This document shows positions 1 to 7,227 of a DNA stretch of 20,619 nucleotides, in pieces. A program made the position numbers and the translations under genes. The notes beneath the pieces were generated by a model. That model searched no databases. It had not been told where the DNA came from and saw only the letters and a list, made by a program, of their open reading frames with translations. The first letter of the stretch is position 1, and the number at the start of each line of letters is the position of its first letter. The stretch covers positions 1 through 20,619 of the forward strand of contig JAFUKV010000045.1 of the NCBI GenBank assembly GCA_017467745.1. Reading direction: 5' to 3'. Origin of the DNA: Bacteroidaceae bacterium (GTDB taxonomy: Bacteria > Bacteroidota > Bacteroidia > Bacteroidales > CHK158-818).

Positions 1-446
1 CGGAAAAACGTCCGGTGAAGGATGTCGATTATGGTTATGTAGGCGATGTGAAATCTGTACAAGGCGAAGCGTTGGCAGCTTTGATAGAGCGGGGTGTTGT
101 TCCGGTTTTGGCTCCGTTGACGCACGATGGAAAAGGCAATATCTTAAATACTAATGCCGATACAATTGCCGGAGAGGCTGCGAAAGCATTAGCCCGGTAT
201 TTTGATGTAACGTTGGTTTTCTGTTTTGAAAAGAACGGCGTGTTGAGCGATGCTGACGATGATAATAGCGTAATTTCACAGATGAATGAAGCCGATTTCC
301 GTAATTATGTAGAGCAAGGAATTGTGCAAGGCGGTATGATTCCGAAATTGGAGAACGCTTTTCAATCTATTGCCGCCGGCGTGAAAGAGGTTATCATTAC
401 AAAAGCGTCTAATTTGGGACAAAATGGCGGAACGCATATTTTTTAA
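1..446 (+). CDS. argB: Acetylglutamate kinase, C-terminal part (5' truncated by window)
   Basis: ArgB phosphorylates N-acetyl-L-glutamate with ATP, the second step of arginine synthesis, in the cytoplasm. About 148 C-terminal residues are visible, with the first full codon at position 3. The reading frame enters from outside the window, so the GTG at 15 is an internal Val codon and not a start. Seen here: the KDVDYGYVGDV segment, the NTNADTIAGEAA segment (substrate and nucleotide site in the amino-acid kinase fold), and GGMIPKLENAFQSIAAGVKEV near the C-terminus, all characteristic of acetylglutamate kinase. The protein ends at GGTHIF, a usual ArgB terminus. No other arginine gene follows, so argB is the last recognisable gene of its unit here. 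The family call is firm; only the N-terminal third to half is missing. Confidence 0.95.
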   Translation, partial: EKRPVKDVDYGYVGDVKSVQGEALAALIERGVVPVLAPLTHDGKGNILNTNADTIAGEAAKALARYFDVTLVFCFEKNGVLSDADDDNSVISQMNEADFRNYVEQGIVQGGMIPKLENAFQSIAAGVKEVIITKASNLGQNGGTHIF

Positions 447-503
447 TGTATAAATTGTAGCAGAATAGTGAAAAAATAAATTGGCTCTTCTTATTTAATA
501 AAA

Positions 504-632
504 ATGAATTCTCCGGCAACTTCGATAGTTCTTGTAGAGAATCTTACATCGGAATACAAAGAGAAATATCCTTTTTATGTAGTGAGCGATAATGCCGTAT
601 TGAGATTGCAACTGTTGAAACAAATACAGTAA
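504..632 (+). CDS. Doubtful small ORF, 42 codons
   Basis: An ATG at 504 opens a 42-residue frame ending in TAA at 630-632, inside the gap between argB and the Ogt-like gene. The sequence has no signal peptide or membrane segment, is mildly charged in the middle (EYKEKYPFY) and ends in a Leu/Gln-rich stretch. I do not recognise a family. No Shine-Dalgarno sequence precedes the ATG, which carries little weight in Bacteroidota. It could be a real small protein, the decayed end of a lost gene, or chance. The rest of the 447-687 gap is A/T-rich and shows no hairpin or repeat I would call. Confidence 0.25.
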   Translation: MNSPATSIVLVENLTSEYKEKYPFYVVSDNAVLRLQLLKQIQ

Positions 633-687
633 TATTTCTCCCTTTTCTGTTTTTGAGAGTTGTCATTATTACTCAAAAGATTATCGG

Positions 688-996
688 ATGGATAGAGATA
701 GTTTCAAGAAAGAAGTGTATAACATAGTTAGCGCTATTCCGAGAGGTAAAGTGATAACTTACGGACAGATAGCTTATCTTATAGGCCGACCGCAAAATTC
801 ACGGTTAGTGGGCTACGTTTTGCGTGGAGTGTCGGCTGAGCTGAATCTACCGTGCCATCGAGTGGTAAACAGTCAAGGACGAATAGTTCCGTATTGGCCA
901 GAACAAAAGGCGATGTTAACAGCCGAAGGTGTTCTGTTTCGGGAAAACGGTTGTGTCAATATGAAAATTTGTCAATGGGAATTTATGAAAGAGTAA
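688..996 (+). CDS. Short MGMT/ATL-like DNA alkyl repair protein
   Basis: A 102-aa protein consisting only of the C-terminal DNA-binding domain of O6-alkylguanine-DNA alkyltransferases. Seen here: the DNA-recognition region PRGKVITYGQIA (about residues 18-29), a likely arginine finger at R39 in RLVG, and the active-site motif PCHRV with Cys56. Family knowledge: full-length Ogt/MGMT repairs O6-alkylguanine by transferring the alkyl group to this Cys, while alkyltransferase-like (ATL) proteins have a similar short length but usually carry Trp in place of the Cys and flag lesions for nucleotide excision repair. This protein has ATL length with an MGMT-type Cys, so direct repair activity is possible but not certain. 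It stands alone and is followed by a hairpin terminator. The start ATG is the first in frame with the conserved domain. Confidence 0.88.
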   Translation: MDRDSFKKEVYNIVSAIPRGKVITYGQIAYLIGRPQNSRLVGYVLRGVSAELNLPCHRVVNSQGRIVPYWPEQKAMLTAEGVLFRENGCVNMKICQWEFMKE

Positions 997-1041
997 TTCT
1001 CTAAGTTGTTCGTATTTAAATAGCTACAACATAAAAACATA

Positions 1042-1067
1042 AGCCCTCTGTTTATAGAGGGCTTTAT
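1042..1067. terminator. Symmetric intrinsic terminator between convergent genes
   Basis: AGCCCTCT (1042-1049) and AGAGGGCT (1056-1063) form a perfect 8-bp stem with a 6-nt loop. T-rich sequence follows on the plus strand (TTATTGT). The reverse strand also reads into a T-rich stretch (TATGTTTTTATG). It lies between the end of the Ogt-like gene and the end of the convergent araC-type gene, so it can serve both. Confidence 0.8.
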
Positions 1068-1113
1068 TGTAAGTATATCGCTACTGTTTCAAATTCTTCT
1101 GTTTATCTGGGAA

Positions 1114-2013
1114 TTAATTTATCGACCTGTATTCGTTTGGCGTACATCCGACTATTTTTTTGAATAGTCTGGTAAAATGTTGAGGATATTGGAACCCTAA
1201 TTCGTATGCAACTTGGCTGATTGTTTTTCCGGGATTGAGAATCTTTTCTTTTGCAACATCAATAAGTTTTAATTGGATGTATTCTTGTGCGGTTTTTCCG
1301 GTTTCTTTTTTCACTAAGTCGCCGAAATAGTTGGACGATAAGCAGAGTTCTCCGGCGCAATATTTTACGGTAGGAAGCCCCTTTTGAGAAATCTCATCTT
1401 CATCGAAATAATTGTCAAGAAGTCTTTCAAATCGGGTCAATATGTCGTGATTGACATTTGTCCGTGTGATGAATTGCCGTTCATAAAAGCGCAAACAATA
1501 ATCGAGCAGCATTTCTATATTGATGGCAACCAATCGTTTGCTGTGGCGGTCGATGGCGTGTTCCAACTCGTGTCTTATTTTCTGAAAACAATCTATGACT
1601 ATATCGCGTTCTTTCTCAGATAAGTGTAATGCTTCATTTACTTCATACGAAAAGAAGGAGTATTCTTTAATGTGCTGTCCCAGAGATGTACCGCGAATTA
1701 AGTCGGGATGAAATACCAAAGCCCAACCTTTCGGTTGGAAAGTTTCTCCATTATCCTCTACGCCGATAACCTGTCCCGGTGCTAAGCATACCAATGTACC
1801 CTCTTGGTAATCGTAATGCTGCCGTCCGTAAATCAGATTGCCGCATTTTACTTCTTTTAAAAAAATGGCATACAAACTGAATGTGTGCTTAAAATGTCTC
1901 ATCGGCTTCGCTTGGGACATATCAATTATATTTACTAAGGGATGCAAGGTTTCTACACCCATCATATTGTTATAATCGGAAACGGTTTCTATATTCAGCA
2001 ACTTCTTATCCAT
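1114..2013 (-). CDS. AraC-family transcriptional regulator
   Basis: A 299-aa cytoplasmic regulator. The N-terminal half is a cupin-like ligand/dimerisation region (about residues 40-110, with GTLVCLAPGQVIGVED). The C-terminal 85 residues hold two helix-turn-helix motifs: about 216-238 (YCAGELCLSSNYFGDLVKK) and 264-286 (TISQVAYELGFQYPQHFTRL). It ends with the typical GCTPNEYR segment. It is transcribed away from the sialate esterase/beta-galactosidase genes across a 349-bp shared region that contains a 21-bp-phased direct repeat. The inference is that it controls itself and probably the neighbouring glycan genes. The inducer is unknown. The translation start is the first ATG of the frame, about 20 nt from the predicted transcription start. 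Confidence 0.93.
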   Translation of the reverse strand: MDKKLLNIETVSDYNNMMGVETLHPLVNIIDMSQAKPMRHFKHTFSLYAIFLKEVKCGNLIYGRQHYDYQEGTLVCLAPGQVIGVEDNGETFQPKGWALVFHPDLIRGTSLGQHIKEYSFFSYEVNEALHLSEKERDIVIDCFQKIRHELEHAIDRHSKRLVAINIEMLLDYCLRFYERQFITRTNVNHDILTRFERLLDNYFDEDEISQKGLPTVKYCAGELCLSSNYFGDLVKKETGKTAQEYIQLKLIDVAKEKILNPGKTISQVAYELGFQYPQHFTRLFKKIVGCTPNEYRSIN

Positions 2014-2038
2014 ATTCTAATTTATAGTTTGTTGTAGG

Positions 2039-2068
2039 CAAAGATATAAGTTTTCAATAGGTTGCAAT
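2039..2068 (-). promoter_or_regulatory. Predicted Bacteroidota promoter for the AraC-type regulator
   Basis: On the minus strand, TATCTTTG (complement of 2039-2046) matches the -7 consensus TAnnTTTG. The nearest -33-like element is ATTG (complement of 2065-2068), 18 bp upstream, a weak match to TTTG. The transcript would start near 2033, giving a leader of about 20 nt. Confidence 0.5.
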
Positions 2069-2086
2069 AATTTAGAATATAAAAAA

Positions 2087-2122
2087 CGTAATTCAGGTAA
2101 GAATATCCGTAATTTGTGTAAG
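2087..2122. promoter_or_regulatory. Tandem 15-bp direct repeats, candidate AraC-family operator
   Basis: CGTAATTCAGGTAAG (2087-2101) and CGTAATTTGTGTAAG (2108-2122) are identical at 12 of 15 positions and start exactly 21 bp apart, two helical turns. AraC-family proteins with two helix-turn-helix motifs often bind such phased direct half-sites. The repeats sit just upstream of the predicted -33 region of the araC-type gene and about 160 bp upstream of the -33 box of the sialate esterase gene. Assignment to the adjacent regulator is inference. Confidence 0.5.
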
Positions 2123-2133
2123 TTTATTGTATG

Positions 2134-2147
2134 CGTATCGCAATACG
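2134..2147. repeat. Inverted repeat CGTAT-N4-ATACG
   Basis: CGTAT (2134-2138) and ATACG (2143-2147) flank 4 nt in the divergent promoter region, 11 bp beyond the direct repeats. It could be a second protein-binding site; short dyads also arise by chance. The rest of the 2014-2362 gap is A/T-rich and holds no gene. Confidence 0.35.
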
Positions 2148-2282
2148 TTGTCTGTGTGTAGGATGTTGTTTTTTTTATTGCTCCGGAATTCCATAAAATC
2201 TTATTTTGAAAATATGTTGTTTTTTGCTTTAAAATATCTATGTGATAAATATTAAAGGTGGTGAAATACAGGAAAGAAAAAA

Positions 2283-2314
2283 TTTGTTTATTCCACAAAA
2301 ACAGTTTATTTTTG
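2283..2314 (+). promoter_or_regulatory. Predicted Bacteroidota promoter for the sialate esterase/beta-galactosidase genes
   Basis: TTTG (2283-2286) as the -33 box and TATTTTTG (2307-2314) as the -7 box (TAnnTTTG) are separated by 20 bp, the same spacing as the ilv promoter in this window. Transcription would start near 2321, about 40 nt before the ATG at 2363. Confidence 0.6.
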
Positions 2315-2362
2315 AGACAATAAAAATTTCTTCTTATTAAGACTAATTTATAAACTACCAAG

Positions 2363-3799
2363 ATGAAACACTTTATTTTGTCAATTGCAGCCATTTGTTT
2401 TTTCTGTAATGTGTCTGCAACAATCGTTCTTCCTAAAATATTGGGGAATAATATGTTGTTACAACAAAAAAGCGAAGCTAATTTGTGGGGAACAGCAAAA
2501 CCGAATGCGAAAGTAAAAGTCTCGGTTTCGTGGAGTTCGGATAAAATACATACCAATAGCGATGATAACGGACGCTGGTTTGTTAAAGTACCGACACCCG
2601 AAGCGTCTTTTACTCCCCAGAGTATTACTATTAGCGATGGTGAAAAATTGACGCTCAATAATATTTTGATTGGAGATGTGTGGGTTTGTTCCGGACAAAG
2701 CAATATGGAAATGCCGGTTAAAGGATTTAACAGCCAACCGGTAGAAAACTCGATGAACTATATTCTTACGGCAAAGGAAGAGAAAAATATACGCATGTTC
2801 ACAGTCGGATGGGCTCGCTCCTATAATGAAGAACAGGATGATTGTGAGAGCGGCGAATGGGAAGAGGCTTCAACCGAAAGTATAGCGAACCTTTCGGCGG
2901 TAGCTTATTTTTTCGCTCATCATTTGACGCGCGCTTTAAATATACCTATTGGGGTAATAACACCTTATTGGGGAGGCACTCGTATAGAGTCGTGGATGCC
3001 TTTGTCTGCTTTAAAAGAATGCGTTACCCCCGCACAATATGAACATAAACAGACCGTTCATCCAATTAAACCGAGTGAGTTATATTGCGCTATGATTGCA
3101 CCGATACGTAATTTTACGGCGAAAGGATTTCTCTGGTATCAAGGAGAATCTAATTTAGGAGATATAGATCATTATGATACGATGATGGCGCGTATGGTGC
3201 GCCAGTGGCGGGATGATTGGGGCGATAAAGATAACAAAATGCCGTTCTATTACGTACAGATAGCCCCGTATGTTTATGGGGGCTCACGAGACATTGCCTA
3301 TCCGCTTTTTGTAGAGTCGCAGGTACGGGCATTGAAAATAATTCCGAATAGCGGCATGGCGGCTACAACGGATATTGGAGAAGAGCATTGCATACATCCG
3401 GCCAAAAAAATTGAAGTGGGACAACGATTGGCAGGTTTGGCTTTGGAGCAAACGTACGGATTGAAAGGTTTCGACCCGAAAGCGCCGTTATTAAAGTCGC
3501 ACGAAATAAAAGACGGTAAGATAATTTTGTCATTCGATAACGCCGAAAAGGGATTGAATCCGTGGTTTCAAACTCCTATAACCGGATTTGAAATAGCCGG
3601 TGCCGATAGAGTTTTTTATCCGGCAAAAGCATGGGTGTCCGATAATTCCGTAAATAAAGTAACGGTGTGGAATGATGAAGTAAAAGAACCGGTTGCCGTT
3701 CGCTACGCATTCCGTAATTATATGCCAAGTAATCTTTGTAATACTTTTGGGATACCGGTAGTACCGTTCCGTACAGATAACTGGAATGATGTAAAATAG
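2363..3799 (+). CDS. Secreted sialate O-acetylesterase (SASA family)
   Basis: A 478-aa protein with an N-terminal signal peptide (MKHFILSIAAICFFCNVSA, cleavage probably near residue 19), so it acts in the periplasm or at the cell surface. Family role: removes O-acetyl esters from sialic acids or other acetylated glycans so that glycosidases can act. Seen here: a beta-rich N-terminal region (about 20-100), the SGQSNMEMP block with likely nucleophile Ser113, the WYQGESN segment in the middle, and a C-terminal IHPAKK block with likely catalytic His345. Many relatives read D-I-H-P at that point, whereas here it is C-I-H-P, so the acidic triad member may lie elsewhere. The beta-galactosidase gene starts 63 bp downstream with no terminator between, suggesting cotranscription. 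The acetyl-xylan or other carbohydrate esterases of the same fold are the main alternative. Confidence 0.9.
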   Translation: MKHFILSIAAICFFCNVSATIVLPKILGNNMLLQQKSEANLWGTAKPNAKVKVSVSWSSDKIHTNSDDNGRWFVKVPTPEASFTPQSITISDGEKLTLNNILIGDVWVCSGQSNMEMPVKGFNSQPVENSMNYILTAKEEKNIRMFTVGWARSYNEEQDDCESGEWEEASTESIANLSAVAYFFAHHLTRALNIPIGVITPYWGGTRIESWMPLSALKECVTPAQYEHKQTVHPIKPSELYCAMIAPIRNFTAKGFLWYQGESNLGDIDHYDTMMARMVRQWRDDWGDKDNKMPFYYVQIAPYVYGGSRDIAYPLFVESQVRALKIIPNSGMAATTDIGEEHCIHPAKKIEVGQRLAGLALEQTYGLKGFDPKAPLLKSHEIKDGKIILSFDNAEKGLNPWFQTPITGFEIAGADRVFYPAKAWVSDNSVNKVTVWNDEVKEPVAVRYAFRNYMPSNLCNTFGIPVVPFRTDNWNDVK

Positions 3800-3862
3800 T
3801 CTGTTTACGGCTATAAAAAGATATATATAAATGCAGGAAGTAATAATAAATACCAACTATCT

Positions 3863-6800
3863 ATGTTAAGAAAAAACTGTTTTATCGTAAGTCTTTGTTT
3901 TATTGCAGCGATGGGGAACGTGTCGGCACAAACCGATAAGTATCCGGAACTGACGAACCCCAGTTTAGTCGATATAAATAAAGAAGCTGCACGGGCGAGT
4001 TTTATGCCTTTTTCCGATGAGGCTGCTGCTGTTATTAATAACTATGAGGCATCGCCGTATTATTTATCGCTTAATGGGGAGTGGAAATTTGCATTGACAG
4101 ATAATCCGGCAGATCGGCCGAAGGATTTTTATAAACCGGCATTCGATGTTTCGGGATGGAAAAATATTACCGTTCCCGGCAATTGGGAAATGCAAGGATT
4201 CAGTTTTCCTATATATGTAAATACTCCTTATGAATTTGTGAATAAAGGTTTTCCTCCTTATTTAGAGGCTCTGAAGCCTCCGTATGTTCCTGAAACGTTC
4301 AACCCGGTAGGTATGTATCGCCGAGAATTTGAGGTTCCTCGAACGTGGAATGGAAAAGAGATCTTTTTAAGTATCGATGGGGTGAAATCGGCGGCATACG
4401 TATATGTAAACGGCGAATTTGTCGGGATGAGTAAAGACAGTAAGACGCCGGCTCGTTATGATATAACATCGTTTGTGAAAGAAGGTAAAAACACATTGGC
4501 GCTTGAAGTGTACCGATGGTCTGATGCGTCTTATGTAGAGTGTCAAGATTTCTGGCGGATGAGCGGTATAGAACGTGATGTTTATCTGTTTGCGCAACCG
4601 AAGGTACGCATCGCTGATTTTTTTGCAAAAACGCCTTTGGATGCGGACTTTAAGAACGGGCTTTTCTCGGTGGATGTCGCTCTGAAAAATCATGCGAATG
4701 CCGTAAACGGGTATATGTTATCTTGCAAATTATTGGATGCAGAAGGAAAAACGGTGTATAGCGAAGAAAAGAAAGTAAATGTAGACAAATCGGCCGATTG
4801 CGTCTTTACGAAAACAATAGAAAATGCCGCTCATTGGACGGCCGAAACGCCGAATCTTTATACAATGGTATTGACGCTGAAAGATAATGCCGGAAAAATT
4901 CAAGAGTCCGTTTCACACCGTATAGGTTTCCGCACTGTTGAAATGAAAAACAAACAGTTGCTTGTAAATGGAAAACCTATTCTGATAAAAGGCGTGAATG
5001 TGCATGAGCATAATCCGGTTACCGGCCATTATATGACAGAAGAATTATTACGCAAAGATTTCGAGTTATTCAAGAAATTGAATGTAAATACGGTGCGGAC
5101 TTCCCATTATCCGCAATCTGAATTATTCTACAAAATGAGCGATGAATACGGTATCTATATTATAGATGAAGCGAATATAGAAGCGCATGGTTTAGGTTAT
5201 GATTTACGCAAAGGCGGAACAATGGGTAATATGCCGGAGTATGAACCTACCATTGTAGATCGTGCCCGTAATATGGTAGAACGAGATAAGAACCATCCGA
5301 GCGTTATTATTTGGTCTCTCGGAAACGAATCGGGTAACGGGTATAATTTTTATCAGTCGTATAATTGGGTACATAAGCGCGATGATTCGCGCCCTATTCA
5401 ATATGAGCGCGCTGAAATGGAATGGAACACCGACATCTATTGTCCGATGTATCCGACACCTGCCGATATTGAAAGATATGCGCAGGCTGCATCATCAGAC
5501 CGTCCGTTGATTATGTGCGAATATGCTCATGCAATGGGTAACAGTCTGGGTAATTTCCAAGATTATTGGACGATTATCGAGAAATATGATTTGTTGCAAG
5601 GCGGATGTATTTGGGATTGGGTAGATCAAGGCCTTAATAAAACTGACGAATCCGGAAAAACTTTCTGGGCATACGGAGGCGATTTCGGTCCGGAAAATAC
5701 TCCTTCGGATGGTAATTTTTTGATAAACGGTGTGGTATTCCCTGACCGTAGCCTTAAACCTCACACGTATGAGATGAAAAAGGTGTATCAGGATATTAAG
5801 TTTACGAATTTCGATGCTTCTACCGGAAATTTGACCGTAAGAAATGACTATTTCTTTAAATCGCTCGACGATTTTGCATTTGAATATCAATTGAAAGAGG
5901 ACGGAAAGATTATTAAAAAAGGTTCGTTTACCGTAAATCCGCAACCGCGACAAAGTCAAACGGTAAAATTACCGGTTACGTTTGATATGTCAGATAGCCC
6001 TAAACAGTACACATTAACTGTTGCCGCTCGCCTTAAAAAAGACATGCCGTTGCTTGAAAAGGGGTATGAACTGGCTAATGAACAATTTCTGCTGAATACG
6101 CCGGTGAAAAAAGATTATATACCTGTTGCTGCTGCTCCCAAAGTAACGGATAACGCTACGGATATTACATTGGAAGGAAAAGGTTTTAAAATGGTTGTGG
6201 ATAAAAAAACAGGTATTATTACCTCTTATCTGTTGAAAGGAAAAGAGTTGATTTTAGACGGATTTGGTCCTCGCCCTAATTTCTGGCGGGCTTCTACCGA
6301 TAATGATTACGGTTATCAGCCGGCAGCCAAAACAGAGATTTGGAATACGATTTCGCAAGGCCTTAAAGATGTTGTGGGGTTAGATATTCGTTCTGACGCG
6401 CATTCCGTAGAAATTACCTGTCAATACGCATGGCCGGCTGAAAAAGTAAATTACAATACTACGTATAAAATACTTGGTAACGGAATTGTTCGTTTTGACA
6501 ATGAGTTGATTATTTTAAATAATAAAATGCCATTTCTTCCGCGTTTAGGAATGCGAATGCAGTTATCTGCTCAATACGATAAAATTACTTATTTCGGACG
6601 TGGCCCTTGGGAAAATTATCAAGACCGCAAAACCGGAGCATTTGTCGATTTGTACGCGACCACAGTCGGCGATATGTATGTGCCTTATATCCGTCCGCAG
6701 GAAAACGGGCATCGTATGGATGTACAACGGGTTTCTATTTTAAATAAGAATGGAGACGGATTTATGGTGGCTTCGGAAGTTCCGTTTGGATTTAACGCAT

Positions 6801-7096
6801 TGAATAATACGATTGAAGATTTTGATGCGGGAGCACGTAAAAAAGCTATATCTTCCGATCCGGCTATTAAAAACATTACATATCGTCATACAACCGATAT
6901 TGTACCTCGTGAGTTGGTAGAATTGAATATCGACTATAAACAAACAGGAGTAGGCGGTGATAACAGTTGGGGGTTATGGCCTCACGAAGAGTATCGGCTT
7001 GGGGTTGCCGACGGAGGATATAAATACAGTGTAGTTTTTATTCCCGTTTATGGAAAGAAACCGATTGTCGATACCGATTATGCAGTGCAACGATAA
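3863..7096 (+). CDS. Secreted GH2 beta-galactosidase (LacZ-like, large form)
   Basis: A 1077-aa glycoside hydrolase family 2 enzyme with a signal peptide ending near NVSAQ (residue about 22). Domains in order: sugar-binding jelly roll (about 55-230), Ig-like domain (about 230-340), TIM barrel (about 340-640), a linker beta domain, and the Bgal_small_N domain (about 760-1060, with NFWRASTDNDYG near 810). The acid/base residue is Glu489 in SLGNESGNG and the nucleophile is Glu553 in MCEYAHAMGNSLGN. The retaining mechanism would release terminal beta-galactose from oligosaccharides or host glycans. LacZ-type architecture and length match the family. Its position after a sialate esterase suggests glycans capped by acetylated sialic acid over galactose, as in mucins; that is inference. 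A strong terminator follows. Confidence 0.96.
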   Translation: MLRKNCFIVSLCFIAAMGNVSAQTDKYPELTNPSLVDINKEAARASFMPFSDEAAAVINNYEASPYYLSLNGEWKFALTDNPADRPKDFYKPAFDVSGWKNITVPGNWEMQGFSFPIYVNTPYEFVNKGFPPYLEALKPPYVPETFNPVGMYRREFEVPRTWNGKEIFLSIDGVKSAAYVYVNGEFVGMSKDSKTPARYDITSFVKEGKNTLALEVYRWSDASYVECQDFWRMSGIERDVYLFAQPKVRIADFFAKTPLDADFKNGLFSVDVALKNHANAVNGYMLSCKLLDAEGKTVYSEEKKVNVDKSADCVFTKTIENAAHWTAETPNLYTMVLTLKDNAGKIQESVSHRIGFRTVEMKNKQLLVNGKPILIKGVNVHEHNPVTGHYMTEELLRKDFELFKKLNVNTVRTSHYPQSELFYKMSDEYGIYIIDEANIEAHGLGYDLRKGGTMGNMPEYEPTIVDRARNMVERDKNHPSVIIWSLGNESGNGYNFYQSYNWVHKRDDSRPIQYERAEMEWNTDIYCPMYPTPADIERYAQAASSDRPLIMCEYAHAMGNSLGNFQDYWTIIEKYDLLQGGCIWDWVDQGLNKTDESGKTFWAYGGDFGPENTPSDGNFLINGVVFPDRSLKPHTYEMKKVYQDIKFTNFDASTGNLTVRNDYFFKSLDDFAFEYQLKEDGKIIKKGSFTVNPQPRQSQTVKLPVTFDMSDSPKQYTLTVAARLKKDMPLLEKGYELANEQFLLNTPVKKDYIPVAAAPKVTDNATDITLEGKGFKMVVDKKTGIITSYLLKGKELILDGFGPRPNFWRASTDNDYGYQPAAKTEIWNTISQGLKDVVGLDIRSDAHSVEITCQYAWPAEKVNYNTTYKILGNGIVRFDNELIILNNKMPFLPRLGMRMQLSAQYDKITYFGRGPWENYQDRKTGAFVDLYATTVGDMYVPYIRPQENGHRMDVQRVSILNKNGDGFMVASEVPFGFNALNNTIEDFDAGARKKAISSDPAIKNITYRHTTDIVPRELVELNIDYKQTGVGGDNSWGLWPHEEYRLGVADGGYKYSVVFIPVYGKKPIVDTDYAVQR

Positions 7097-7111
7097 TATA
7101 GATTGGAATTG

Positions 7112-7155
7112 AAAAAAGACCTGTTCTTGAAAAAAGATAACAGGTCTTTTTTTTT
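7112..7155 (+). terminator. Strong intrinsic terminator after the beta-galactosidase gene
   Basis: AAAAAAGACCTGTT (7112-7125) pairs with AACAGGTCTTTTTT (7139-7152), a 14-bp perfect stem with a 13-nt loop. It ends in a run of nine T (7147-7155). It separates the esterase/galactosidase unit from the next gene. Confidence 0.9.
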
Positions 7156-7182
7156 GATAAATACAGTTTTGGAAATAATCGC

Positions 7183-7190
7183 TATCTTTG
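7183..7190 (+). promoter_or_regulatory. Predicted -7 promoter box of the phosphodiesterase gene
   Basis: TATCTTTG at 7183-7190 is an exact TAnnTTTG match 37 bp upstream of the ATG at 7228 and just downstream of the terminator. No TTTG lies at the expected 19-21 bp upstream; the nearest (7168-7171) is too close. The -33 element is therefore poor. Confidence 0.5.
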
Positions 7191-7227
7191 TTCAAAGTCC
7201 TTACACTACTCAAAATTTTATTATATT

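Noticed and set aside
15..17. GTG at 15 as the start of argB
   Set aside because: The frame is open to the window edge (E-K-R-P precede it) and ArgB continues upstream, so this is an internal Val codon.
2017..2703. Long minus-strand open frame (228 codons) over the divergent promoter region and the start of the sialate esterase gene
   Set aside because: It has no recognisable domain, is full of residues typical of antisense reading of A/T-rich DNA, and covers the predicted promoters and the signal peptide of a well-supported gene.
5495..5959. Minus-strand open frame (154 codons) inside the beta-galactosidase gene
   Set aside because: It lies fully inside a conserved GH2 gene, over its nucleophile block, and shows no family features.
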